This document shows, piece after piece, positions 34,501 through 45,989 of a stretch of 64,000 nucleotides of DNA. A program made the translations under genes and the position numbers. A model generated the notes under the pieces. The model saw only the letters and a list, made by a program, of their open reading frames with translations, was not told the origin of the DNA and ran no database searches. The first letter of the stretch is position 1; each line of letters starts with the position of its first letter. The stretch comes from Zantedeschia hybrid cultivar (Eukaryota > Streptophyta > Magnoliopsida > Alismatales > Araceae): positions 20,903,879-20,967,878 of the forward strand of contig JARZZO010000003.1 in NCBI GenBank assembly GCA_030544215.1, in the 5' to 3' direction.

Positions 34501-35011
34501 TTGCTGTCCCAACAGCAATCGCCACAACTTTTGCGCCGTTTCCTAGCCTCAATTCCACCTCACCTTGTCTCAGCTTGCGCTTACTTGTCAGCATCTGCAC
34601 ATCATGGCAAATATGAGAAGCACATCCGGTATCTAATACCCAAGATGTGGAATCTCTAACTGATAAGTTGATATCTATCATATAGATATCTGAAGCTTCA
34701 GACAGCTTCACTCTTCCATGAGCTTTATCATCAAGGAACTCCTTGCAGTTCCTCTTCCAGTGATCATACTGCTTATAGTAGAAGCAGTCACCCTTCACTA
34801 CTCTTTCGCCTTTGTCCTTCGATCTTTTATCGTTAGCTATCATCTCTGCTTCAGGGGCAACTAATGCCGATTCAGCAAGAGGATCAGCTCCAGGGACAAA
34901 GTTATTGCGTTCAGATTTGAAGACATTCTTCAGGCTTCTGAACTAATCTAAGTAGATCAGGTAAGTCAAAACGGCATCAACTATGCCACGGAGTGAGTTA
35001 TTCGACGACAT
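31592..35011 (-). pseudogene. Copia D gag-pol with internal gag deletion
   Basis: The start ATG is at 35011 (MSSNNSLRGI). A stop follows within ~25 codons, and after EAEMIA the frame jumps to NDKRSKDKGERVVKGD, so the central gag (about 175 codons, compared with copia 1) is missing. The zinc knuckle reads CFYYKQYDHWKRNC, with its second Cys now Tyr. Protease (WVLDTGCASHICHD), integrase (WHCRLGHI, HSDVCGPM, DDFSRFGYVY), RT (33220-31592, YVDDILLIGND) and RNase H (TTEAEYIAAAEAAKEAVW) are otherwise well preserved. Only two further stops occur, near 33742 (GVS*RRNRTL) and 33327 (DP*TAALSS). The enzymes may have been functional recently; gag was not. Confidence 0.92.
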
Positions 35012-35198
35012 AATTCCCTACAGGAGATAAGTAAAATCTATTTAGCAGATGTTCAATTATTAAAGTTTAAAACAAGACATGGTCTTTTGTTCAAGTTTAA
35101 CTCCCACTAATTTTCGACGGACTGTATAACCCCCAGTTATACAGAACGGGAGACGCCGACAGTCTCCTAGTGGGGATCAGAATCTCAATGACTTGCAC

Positions 35199-35514
35199 TA
35201 CAGCCTTGTGGATAGCACAACAAACTGTAATACAATCAGAGAGCACCAAACTCATGGGACTTGCAACTCCTTGCAATATCTGATCATAGCTTCGGTCCCC
35301 AGAGATTTAATGGCCTTGTGGATAGCACAACAAACCATTAATCCTGGTCTAAGCTAACCATCATTACGCGACGAGCATAGATTTGCATGCAGCCCTTGTG
35401 GATAGCACAACAAAGCTGCATGGTTCCTCTACCCCGATCTATAGGCATCTAATGCCATAGCCACAGTTTCTCCTCCCAATTAAGCAGGCCTTGTGGATAG
35501 CACAACAAACCTGC
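35199..35514 (-). promoter_or_regulatory. Array of four leader hairpins (copia D)
   Basis: Hairpins at 35484-35514 (GCAGG/CCTGC), 35386-35422 (CATGCAGC/GCTGCATG), 35307-35341 (TTAATGG/CCATTAA) and 35199-35229 (TACAG/CTGTA). All carry the tip CCTTGTGGATAGCACAACAA on +, in which TTGTG pairs with CACAA around a 5-nt loop. The array ends 188 nt before the gag ATG. A further small hairpin, GGCAT-CTA-ATGCC, lies between them near 35444-35456. Confidence 0.85.
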
Positions 35515-35643
35515 CTAAAGTGATTCGAATCCTATGACTATAACGATGGTGGACCACGCGGTAAGTTCTTAACTACTCGCGTTACGGCTTAGAGTTTATC
35601 TGAGGGTATTTGGATAACTTTTATCTTGGTCTCTCCTAGGTGA

Positions 35644-35681
35644 TAGTATATAAATATATCGTATATATTTATTAAATACTA
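35644..35681. repeat. AT-rich 38-bp near-palindrome (copia D leader)
   Basis: TAGTATATAAATATAT, a central CG, then TATATATTTATTAAATACTA. It matches the palindromes at 19773-19810 and 63410-63449 almost base for base. Confidence 0.75.
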
Positions 35682-37822
35682 TAACCTGCTTTGATTCATA
35701 ATCAAAAGAAAAACAATGCATCACATACATGTCTTTAGTGTGGTCATGGATAGCACAGTGGGTTTGACTGGAGCCAACAGTCAAACGCATACACAATCTA
35801 ATTATAACAATTACATTAGATACCCTGCAATCACATAGGCAAGAGATCTCCATCTGTACGCCTTCCTGGTTGCAGTTGTGGATCGTCCTCGCTCCTTCCT
35901 CGGTTGCCTCGATCATATTACATTAATTCTAGAATTAACAAGTAAATTGAAGAAGGCCTTATGGCGAGTACAAGAGAGAGAGGGAGGTAGAAATACATCG
36001 GAGTATGAGAGAGAGAGGTGCGCATACCTCTATTTATTAACAATTAATAAATAATCATACACCCACGATCCACACAATCCATCATTCTTCACATGAATAA
36101 TTAAATAAGTGCATATCCATGACCACGGTGTGTTTTAAACATTCCACACATGATTCAGCGCATCACATGGCTAAAACAAATGAGTTTTCAAAAATAGATA
36201 AGTTTTGGCTTTCAAAAAGCTGGGATCCAATCAAAATTGGCATTTGAATTTCGAAAACTCATTTAATTAAGTTAACATGCAATTAAATCTAAATTTAAAA
36301 GCATTAAACACACATCACATGCGCACACACTCCGAATTAATAATTCCAGATTATTCCATGCAAATTATAACAATTCTAATAATCTAACACTTAGATTAAA
36401 CCCCTTTTTAATAATCTAACAATTAGACTATTAATAACTAATCTAACTCTTAGACTAGTCCATCTAAGTTAATTAATAATTTAACACTTAAATTAATAAT
36501 TAACTCTAATTATTAATTAACTACTAATCTAACTCTTAGATTAGTTAATTTAAAATCAATTATTAACTTAACACTTAAATTAATAATTAACTTTAATTAC
36601 TTAATAATTACTAATCTAACTATTAGATTATAAGATTAATATTAATCATTAATTTAACCCTTAAATTTATGATTAACAATTAATCATTAAATACTACTAA
36701 TTTAACACTTAAATTAGTCATTTAAGTTAATTATTAATTTAACAATTAAATTAATAACTAACTCAAATATTAATTAACAATTAGTTGAAATAACAATTAA
36801 TAATCTAACTATTAGATTAATAATTATTAATTACTAATTTAACCATGAAATTAGTATTATTAAAATTAACTATTAGTTTAACCATTAAACTAACAGTTAA
36901 TGTTAATCAACTAACAACTAAATGTTAATTAAAATGATTCACAAATCATTAATAACCCAATTAAATAAAATTAGATAAAGATTTAATTTCAAAAAACAAT
37001 TTTGATTTTAAATTTAAAATCTAATTAGAACTTAATTGGGTCAAAGGGGTTTTATTTAGGGTTTAATTGGGTCTAGTGGGGGTTCAAAGAAGGGCTCAGC
37101 CCAATTGGGCCAAGCTGGCCCGTGCCCAGCAGGGCCTGGGCTCAAGCCAGGCGCGCCTGGGCTCGCCTGGACCTGAGCCCAGGGCTCGGGCCCGGCCCAG
37201 GCCTGGCTCAGCCGGTTTGGCCCGGCCTTGGACCGGCCCGGCCCCCTTACCCGACGCCCCCAAACCTGCAACTTCCTAACCCTAGCCGCAGGTGGCTAGG
37301 CGGCTGGGCAACGCCGCCGCCGGCGAGCCTCAGGCGCCGCCGGCCCCGGCCGGCGTTCCCTCCGGCGCCGGCGACGTGCCCGGCGCCGGCAGGGCCGCCG
37401 GTAACCGGCGGTAACTGGCGATGGGGAGCAGACCAACCCTATTAAAAAACCCCTAAAATCTGGTTTTTCAAGGGTGACAAAGTGCAGGAAAAATCCGGCC
37501 ACTTCCAGCGGCTCTCCGGCGATGGCCTTACTACCCGATGGTGCCCAGCAACCCCTTGGATCATCCAGGGTATTGCCCATGCCTCTCCAACATTTGTGGA
37601 TGCATATCCAAAGCCCAAACGGCCGCCGTTCTTCGTCGAACGAAGAACACCATAAACCCCAAAAAAATTTCGAAAAATTGCAGAAATAAAATAATCAAAT
37701 TATTTTAACATTAGTGTTCATCTCATGAACACAGATCCTGCAAAAAGATCGAACTGACGCATGGAATAATTCAAGAAAAATCAATTTCGGAAACCGAAAC
37801 AGGACGAGAAACAGTGGAACTT
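35682..37822 (-). other. Copia D untranslated leader, AT-rich and GC-rich blocks
   Basis: No gene. About 36280-37060 is AT-rich with many CTAATCTAAC/TTAATTAA words. About 37080-37410 is GC-rich with repeated GGGCTCAGCC/GGCCCGG-like palindromes. The reading frames at 37056-37445 come from GC-rich low-complexity sequence. Confidence 0.7.
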
Positions 37823-37835
37823 GGCTCTGATACCA
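37823..37835 (-). other. Primer-binding site (copia D)
   Basis: GGCTCTGATACCA on +, i.e. TGGTATCAGAGCC on minus, one base from the 5' LTR. Confidence 0.92.
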
Positions 37836-37836
37836 C

Positions 37837-39390
37837 TGTTGGGATTTCTCGGTTTCTCCGGATCGCTCACGCAGCAGAAAACAAAAAATATTTACAGTGA
37901 TCCGTTTCCCGTTTCGAAGAACTAAAATACGATAATCGGATTATCGAAGTTCTCACCGTGTGCGGATTCGAATCCGCAGCCGTTCGGTTCCGTCGGTGCG
38001 ACACCGCAAGCCGCGCAAGCGCCCTGCCTCTAGCGAAGTCCACGCGATCCTCCCCGCGACGGATATCCTCGAGTTCGTCGTTCTTCGCAGCCCGCGAAGC
38101 CTCCGCTGGTCGCCACAATGATCGCCGCAGTGCGCGGACGATTTCCCGTCGAACGGGATTCGGAGAAGCGGCGGAGCAGATCTGGATATGCCTGGACTCC
38201 AGAGGAAGACAGAAACTGAGGAGGGGCGGCTAGGGTTAGCAGCAGCTTGGCCTGCTCAGCCCGTTCGCTATGTTTTATACTAACTGCACAGTTTTTCACA
38301 AAAAACCCCGGTTTGTATAAAACCCACTTATTTATCCATCGCCTTGAGAATCATTTGGGTGTGACCCTCTAGGCCCAAGTACCAGTCCAGTTAATGGCCC
38401 AGTAAGCCCAGTGACTCCTCACTGGCTTTATTAATTAATTAATAACCCTTTATTAATCAATTAATCATTCAAATTGATGTCGCACATCAAATTCGAGCGG
38501 GCCTCCGATCACGTTGGGTGCCAAGCAACACCGCGTGAACCCGGAAGGTATTTGGGGTTAAGTAACCCACTCTTGGAACCTTTTCGTCGACAGTTACCAC
38601 GTGGATAAAATCCTTCATTCGTACAATGCTCTCGAGTCAACTCAGGGTATGGCGAGCTGTCAAACCCTAACCGGTCGACTCACTTGGATTGGATGCCGCT
38701 GATGAATATCGGAAAACTCCTTTCCCGATATTATCGTCTGCCCTGGCCAGCGACTTCCGCGCATCCTTCCTAGAGCATTCTCTCTCTAAGTACCGAGAGC
38801 GAATGATTCCTTATTGACACACAATTCCCTTCGACGGTATTCCGCCGCACCCAATCCTTGGCGTATTAGAATCCCGTGGCTAGAGATTCGTAGACCAAAG
38901 TCAAAGTACAGAAGTCCACCGCCAAGGTGTCCTTGGTGTCTCAGGTCCGAGGACCATCCACGCAACTGCGACAATAGAATCAAGCTGGTTGACAGTGAGG
39001 TACAATACCATCCAGCGATTCAGTCGGATCAGTTCAGTGAACTCATTCTCCAATGAGCACCTACATATTCGCCTTAGTGTCTCCACACAAGTGACTTATG
39101 AGACCAGTCACCCTCATCATATGAGCAGGAGTAATCTGTACTAGTCTAACCGGATATCCGATGTCCTTCTCGGATATCCTCCGACTAGGAACGATTAAGA
39201 ATATGTGTGTTTAAGTGATCAGTCTCATTAGTATGATCTCATCATAATCTGATCACCATAGCACATATTCACGGACTTCATTATGAAACGATAATTAACG
39301 CGATTTACACATAATGAATATTATGCCATTTTATTAATAATGAACGAGATTTACATTGTTAGATTGGCTTGTAGGCCACCTAAACTAACG
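37837..39390 (-). repeat. Copia D 5' LTR
   Basis: Starts TGTTGGGATTTCTCGG and ends ...AACTAACG, so the terminal A is changed to G (the 3' LTR has CTAACA). It is followed directly by TSD CTTCT. A TATAAAA box on minus lies at 38271-38280. A 12-bp insertion (CACAATGATCGC near 38114) is the main difference from the 3' LTR. Confidence 0.94.
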
Positions 39391-39395
39391 CTTCT

Positions 39396-41883
39396 CAAGT
39401 ACTTAATGATGCATTTCACAGTCTTCCAGTGTTCATCACCTGGATCTGCCTGATGTCTGCTCGTAACACTTAGAGCATATGCTGCATCAGGTCTGGTACA
39501 TAGCATAGCATACATGATGGACCCTATGGCAGAAGCATAAGGGACTTTATCCATCATTGCCTCTCTTCAGGTGTCTTGGGAGATTGACCTTTAGAGAGTG
39601 AAATTCCATGTCTCATCAGTATGAGACCTCTCTTGGAATTTTCCATGCCAAACCTTTTGACAATGGTTTCTATGTACATGGATTGGGTTAAAGCTAGCAT
39701 CTTCTTTGATCTATCTCTATAAATCCGTATTCCTAATACGTAAGAGGCTTCTCCCAAATCCTTCATGGAGAAGTTCTTTGACAACCATATCTTTACTGAT
39801 GACATCATTCCTACATCATTCCCAATGAGTAGGATGTCGTCAACGTAAAGAACCAGAAATGTGATTGCGCTCCCACTGTTTTTCTTATATACACAAGGCT
39901 CATCTTCATTCTTAATGAAGCCATAAGATTTGATCGCCTCATCAAATCTTATGTTCTAGCTTCGGGATGCTTGCTTCAGTCCATAAATGGACCTCTGCAA
40001 CTTGCATACTATGTCCGGAGATTCTTTAGATGTGAATCCTTCTCGTTGTATCATATACACCTCCTCCTCAAGGTTTCCATTGAGGAAGACAGTCTTCACA
40101 TCCATCTGCCAGATCTCATAATCATGGTAGGTAGCAATGGCGAGAAGAATTCTGATGGACTTAATCATAGCAACGGGTGAAAAGGTTTCGTCATAGTCAA
40201 CACCTTGTCTTTGACGATAGCCTTTCGCCACTAATCTTGCTTTATAAGTCTCAATACGTCCATCTGCACCGATCTTCCTTTTAAAGATCCATTTGCAGCC
40301 GATAGGTACTATACCATCGGGTAAATCCACTAAGTTCCAAACTTGGTTGATGTACATGGACTGTATTTCAGAATTCATGGCTTCCCGCCATTTCCCGGCC
40401 TCTGGACTTTCAATGGCCTCCTGGTAAATCTTAGGATTATTATCCTCATTATAGAGTATCCTTAAACCATCCAAATTAATATGTCCCACATATCTTTCTG
40501 GTGGTTTAGGTACTCTTTCTGACCTACGAGGTTCCTGTGTATCATTTTGAACAGGTTCAGAAACTGACGGTTCATCTGATGAACCATTGCCAGTTTGTGG
40601 GTCTGGAATTTCTTCCATTGTCACTTTAATCCCACTGTCCTTCTGGAGAATATAATCTTCTTCCAGAAAGACAGCTCTCCTGGCCACAAACACCTTTTGT
40701 TTGTCAGGATGATAAAAGTAATATCCATAAGTTTCCTTTGGATATCCCACAAATCTGCATTTGTCAGTTCTATATTCCAACTTATCTGCGTCATGTCTTT
40801 TAACATGAGCAGGACATCCCCAGACTTTAACATGTTTAAGGTCTGGTTTCCTTCCATTCCATATCTCATATGGAGTGGTCTCAACAGATTTGTTGGGTAC
40901 CTTGTTCAGGATATACATAGCCGAGCTAAGTGCATACCCCCATAAGGACACTGGTAATTTGGACATGCTCATTATGGATCGCACCATTTCCATTAATGTG
41001 TGATTTCTCCTTTCTGATACACCATTCATCTGAGGTGTATAAGGAGGTGTAAGCTGAGAAAGGATACCATTATCCTTTAAGTATTTAATGAACTCAGTAC
41101 TCAAGTATTCACCACCCCGATCAGATCGGATGGTTTTTATGCTCTTTCCTGTTTGTTTTTCTACTTCATTCTTAAATTCTCTGAATTTCTCTAAGGCTTC
41201 AGATTTATACTTCAATAAGTATACATATCCAAACCTTGAGTAATCATCAGTAAATGTAATGAAGTATGAGAAACCACCAATGACTTGGGTTGACATAGGA
41301 CCACATACATCCGAATGTATGAGTTCTAATATGCCTTTGGCTCGTTCTCCAGTTCCAGTAAATAGAGAGTTAGCCATTTTACCCATTAAACATGACTCAC
41401 AGGTTGCATATGATTCATAATCAAATGGATCCAAATATCCATCTTTATGCATCCTTTGGAGTCTGTTTTCACCAATGTGTCCAAGCCTACAATGCCACAA
41501 GTAGGCTTTGTTCATTTCATACTTCTTTTAATTGAAGAACCGATATGTAAATTATCATGAGACACATTCAATAGATACAATCCATCGGACAAAATAGCAG
41601 AAGCTATTAATTTATTTCCGAAATAAATTGAACAACTATTGTTCCCAAAATTTAAATTGTATCCAATTCTATCTAAATATGAAATAGAAATGATGTTCCT
41701 TATTATGCTAGGTACATAATAACATTCATCTAATAAAAATGTGTCTCCAGATGGTAGCTTGAGCTTCACTGTCCCCACAGCGATCGCCGCAACTCTTGCG
41801 CCGTTACCTAGTCTCAGCTCCACCTCGCCGGTCCTCAGCTTACGCCTTCTTGTCAGTGCCTGCACAGAATTGCAAATATGAGA
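39396..41883 (-). pseudogene. Copia C pol: protease, integrase and RT
   Basis: 41883-41512 starts inside protease at SHICNSVQAL, because the junction with gypsy F has removed everything before it. Integrase (WHCRLGHIGENRL, HSDVCGPM, DDYSRFGYVY, NGVSERRNHTL) and the start of RT form a 519-codon frame at 41515-39956, ending at a TAG (RS*NIRFDEA). RT continues with YVDDILLIGND near 39840 and MKDLGEASYVLGIRIY. A frameshift at about 39555-39560 (PEERQ / AMMDKVP) follows, and the frame runs into the D insertion at 39396. Sequence is clearly diverged from D and E but of the same copia group. Confidence 0.9.
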
Positions 41884-43657
41884 ACTATCCCACCCATGAT
41901 CTAGAGTTAGCAGCTGTGGTATTTGCACTGAAGATCTAGAGACATTACTTGTATGGGGAGAAATTTCAGGTTTTTACTGATCACAAGAGGCTGAAGTATG
42001 TGTTCACACAGAGAGACCTGAATTTGAGGCAGCACAGGTGGATGGAATTCATCAACGATTATGACCTCGACCTTTCTTATCATCCGGGCAAGGCGAATCT
42101 GGTGGCAGACGCCTTGAGTCGAAAGACGGTCATGTCATACCTTATGATTCGAGAATGGAAATTATTTGAGCAGGTTGTGGAATCTTCCTTTCGGGTTCCA
42201 CGTGAGGATGATAGAGCCGTGTTGGCCAGCTTGACCGTGAGACCAGCAGTGTACCATGCTGTGATTGAGGCCCAGAGGGCAGATGTAGAGTTACCGCAGA
42301 TTCTCCAGAGACCAGAGGTGGAGTTGTGGGACGACGGTACAGTCAGCTTTAGAGGTAGACTCTATGTTCCGACCGAAGAGGACGTGCGCAGGAGTGTCCT
42401 TGATGAGGCGCACCGTTCTAGGTATGCAATGCATCCCGGGACAACGAAGATGTATCATTGTTTGAGGAGGCATTTTTGGTGGCCTGGTATGAAGAGAGAT
42501 GTGGCTGAGTATGTGGCTAGGTGCATGACTTGTCAGCAGGTTAAGGCAGAACATCAGAGACCAGGAGGGTTGTTGCAGCCCTTGCCAATCCCGGAATGGA
42601 AATGGGAGCATGTGACTATGGACTTTGTGATGGGATTACCTGTATCCCCTGGCAGGAGGGATACGATCTGGGTCATTGTGGATCGATTGACCAAGTCAGC
42701 ACACTGTTGGCTATTAGGAAGGACTGGTCAGTCGGTAAGTTGGCTAAGTTGTTTGTAGCTCGTATCATCTCTCTGCACGGGGTGCCTTTATCCATCGTAT
42801 CAGACCAGGATCCGAGGTTTACTTCCAGGTTCTGGAAGAGTTTTCAGAAGACCTTGGGCACGCAGTTGGCATTCAGTTCAGCCTATCATCCCGAGACTGA
42901 TGGGCAGTCGGAGAGGACCATTCAGACTCTAGAGGATATGCTCAGGGCATGTTACCTATACTGGGGAGGTTCTTGGGAGCAACATTTGTCTATTGTGGAG
43001 TTTGCCTACAACAACAGTTATCATTCTAGCATCGGCATGGCACCTTATGAGGCTTTGTACGGGCGACCGTGTCGATCTCCTGTGTGTTGGTCCGAGATTG
43101 GTGAGAGGTAGATAGTGGGGCCAGAGTTAGTGCAGTAGTGTGCTGAGGTTGCCAGGATAGTTCGGCAGAGATTGATCGCAGCTCAGAGCAGGCAGAAGAG
43201 TTATGCTGATATCCGGCGGAGACCGCTCGAGTTTGAGGTTGGGGACCACGTGTTTCTCCGAGTCTCACCCTCCAAGGGTGTGATGAGATTCGGGAAGCGA
43301 GGCAAGCTGAGTCCGCGATATATTGGACCTTTTCCCATTCTTGCTCGAATTGGGGAAACTGCGTATCAATTGGCCTTGCCGCCCAGTCTTGCAGGGGTGC
43401 ACGATGTGTTACATGTTTCCTTGCTGAGAAGATATGTTCAGGATCCATCCCATGTTTTAGATTTTTCAGAGTTGGAGATCGCTGAGGACTTGTCCTTTCC
43501 ATAGTTTCCAGTTCGTATCGAGGATCGCAGAGAACAGGTCCTTCGGAACAAGGCTGTGCCTTTGGTTAAGGTAATTTGGCAGTACCGCTCCGGAGGCGAG
43601 GCAACCTGGGAGCGTGAGGACGAGATGCGGGAACAGTTTCCTTACCTTTTCTCATAA
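41884..43657 (+). pseudogene. F pol remnant: RNase H end, integrase, chromodomain
   Basis: RNase H ends HPGKANLVADALSRK. The integrase zinc domain is HRSRYAMHPGTTKMYHC...CMTCQQVK. Its core has MDFVMGLP (first Asp), SDQDPRF (second Asp) and SERTIQTLEDML (Glu). A frameshift lies near 42700 (TKSAH then another frame with IRKDWSVGKLAKLF). Stops are at 41927 (KI*RHYLYG), 43109 (GER*), 43137 and 43502. The C-terminal part has KRGKLSPRYIGPFPIL and, at about 43510-43657, a chromodomain-like segment that may guide insertion to particular chromatin (known for this group). All three acidic integrase residues survive, but the protein cannot be made. Confidence 0.9.
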
Positions 43658-43733
43658 GTCCCCTTGTGAGCTTATATCTCTATGTTTTGACTTCGTTAAT
43701 TCTGGCAAGCAATTTCGGGGACGAAATTCTTTT

Positions 43734-43746
43734 AAGGGGGGGAGAA
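43734..43746 (+). other. Polypurine tract (gypsy F)
   Basis: AAGGGGGGGAGAA directly precedes the LTR start TGTAAGGACTGAGG. The same tract, reversed, lies beside G's 3' LTR at 47342-47354. Confidence 0.9.
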
Positions 43747-44805
43747 TGTAAGGACTGAGGTTTTCGGATCTGGTTTTCGGGGTCGGACCCTGTAGTTCAG
43801 GCCCTGATGGGGCTGAGACTCTGTTCTGTTTCGCGTCGAGCTTGCTCGACGCGGTTTAAACGGCGTCCAGCGTTGCAGACGCGTTTTAGATTGTGCCACG
43901 TGGTTGCCACGTGGGCAGACCTTGGGCGGCGAGAGTACGGCCCTGTCGTGTTGTCTGAATGGCGTCCGCGATGGACGACGCCATTCAGACTGCGACCCTG
44001 GGTTGTCAGTGTACGGCGCCAGTCTTGTCGTCTGAACGGCGTCTTGGATAGACGACGCGTTTCAGAGTTCTGTCAGTACGGCCCGTCTTGCCGACTGATA
44101 GGCGTCCGTACAGCTCGACGCGTTTTGCCCAATCTCTGGTTACCCCTGCGAACCCTCCTTCCTTTCCCTCATTTCTTCCTTCCCTCTCTCTCTCCTCCCT
44201 TCCTCCGGCGACTCCGGCGACGCCCCCTTCCCCTCCTCTTTTCCTCCCACCACTTCGTCTCTCCCTCCACTCCATCGACCACTTAGCTCCCACCACTACC
44301 ACCACCACCTCCTCCGCGGCGTTTACTCTCCGGACGGTGGCCGACATCCCGGTGGAGGAACAACGACCTCGGCGGTACCGGCGGCGGCGTGGGGCGAGAC
44401 GGGTGGGCGGCTTGGAGCTTGGAGGAGTTCAAGTAACCGGTAGGGTGACTATCCCCAGTGCATTTTCGTTTGAAAACCTTGTTTTCTAGCATTTGAAGCA
44501 TGCTTTGGGGTACTTTTTGGGGTGAAAACGCTAAGTGCATGTATTAGAAATTGGGTGTTCTAATGGGTAGATGGACTCTCCTCCTTTCCCTCTATGTTGT
44601 GTACCTTTTCTACGCGTTTTTGGGGGAGAAATCCCACCTCGAGGATTGGGGGAAAGCGAGGAGAGAACCTATATGTCGGGGATAAATGGCGTCGACGTGA
44701 AGCGACGCCTTTTAGAAAGGCGGCGCCCACACACGACGCGATTTAGCCCCTTAAACAGACCCTGTTTCCGGACTGATAAGCGTCCAGAGACAGTGACACC
44801 TTTTC
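43747..44805 (+). repeat. Gypsy F 3' LTR, left part
   Basis: Starts TGTAAGGACTGAGG. It carries GCGTC...GACGC palindromes at 43832-43853, 43862-43883, 43953-43990 (14-bp perfect arms GTCTGAATGGCGTC / GACGCCATTCAGAC), about 44033-44055, about 44088-44127 and a doublet at about 44688-44745. A CT-rich stretch (44150-44270) follows the first cluster. It stops at TTTTC, where G is inserted. ORFs at 43807-44489 arise from this low-complexity sequence. Confidence 0.9.
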
Positions 44806-45396
44806 TGTAACGACCCGCCATCCTATGACCGGAGACCCGGTCACTAAATGGATGTCGGCCCATTAACTGTAGGTTCATACCAGGATCTTATTCGCACATC
44901 TGGAGGAGTAAGCGTTAAACAAGATTAAATATAACATTCACACGGACTACAAGGGGTACAGTGCGCAGGAAGTAAAATAATAATGTCCGTACACAGTCCA
45001 ACAATAATTACATGTCCAACAGATTAATTAAGTACAGGCAGAAATAAAGTACAACAACGTCGGGGCATACCCCGTAAACTAAGATAGCTGCTGGTCCGCA
45101 CACCAAGGAGAACGCCACGCGCCGCCACACGCCACAAGGACCACACCTGAAAACGCAGGGAGTGAGCCACACCAGAATTGGGCTCAGTAGGGATCATCCG
45201 ATCCCCTGCCTCCCACATACACACCCACAAGTGCAGTGACAAAGGTACAGGTAATAAGGCAAGTAAAGCTGTAGCACACTACTCCTAAAATCTCAATATG
45301 AACCATACGCATTCGAAATGTAACGTGCATATTTCTAAAATCATTCTATCAAGAAGCCTACAACTTGCGTCGCGACAAAACACGCCAACCACGCCT

Positions 45397-45473
45397 CCGA
45401 AAGTGGGAAACACACCAACCACACAGCCGAAAGTAGGAAACACCGTCCACACAAGCGAAAGTGGGAAACACCG
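45397..45473. repeat. 30-bp tandem repeat in the G LTR (three copies)
   Basis: The unit CCGAAAGTGGGAAACAC followed by a CA-rich spacer occurs three times at about 30-bp steps. It is repeated in the other LTR at about 51344-51420, where the middle copy has CGTAAGTAGG. Confidence 0.75.
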
Positions 45474-45989
45474 ACCCGCTGAGACCAAACAGTAACCCCT
45501 CGGATAGCACGCTGGCTACTCCGGCCCAACTGGCTCAGGTGGTTACTCCTTCCCTCAGCATGAGTGACTCTCCGAATGTACCACTCCGACACCGGTACTA
45601 GCTGACCCCGGGGTTCACCAGGTGACCCTCACTCACTAGGCGTCACCCCGCCCACGCCCCCACCGGCGCTGTGCTCACGCCCCCACCAGCACAGGGTGAT
45701 AAAGCGCTACAATGTCACTACAGGTCCACAGTAACACAAAATCGCCAAAACCCAGCACAGTACGATCCGGTCACGTGAAAAGCCCGCGATCGCATGGCAC
45801 ACAACACAGTGCCATCCGGTCATGAAGAATCCGAGTATACTAAGGCATGCACTAACTAACTATCTAACAGTATGAACACGTTTTACTGGCATGAATTAGT
45901 GTTGTTCTGCCCTGAATCGCGTCGCCTAAGGCCGACGCCATTCAGTCTCCCTAAACTGGTTCATAAAACAGAGGCCACGGAAATCTGGC

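Larger units (their letters stand above)
30037..39390 (-). mobile_element. Ty1/copia element D (minus), full length with gag deletion
   Basis: 3' LTR 30037-31577, polypurine tract 31578-31590, gag-pol 31592-35011, leader 35012-37822, primer site 37823-37835, 5' LTR 37837-39390. TSDs CTTCT lie at 30032-30036 and 39391-39395. It interrupts copia C between RT and RNase H. The LTRs (1541 and 1554 bp) are near identical by eye. It is the least damaged pol in the window, but gag lacks its whole centre, so it would need proteins from elsewhere. Confidence 0.95.

Noticed and set aside
41884..41928. Possible novel amino end of the copia C protease ORF (MQIPQLLTLDHGWD...)
   Set aside because: These codons are the antisense of gypsy F RNase H across the deletion junction.
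43807..44489. Arg-, Pro- and Ser-rich ORFs in the gypsy F LTR
   Set aside because: They arise from CT-rich and palindromic LTR sequence. Equivalent frames appear in G LTRs on the other strand and there is no conserved protein.
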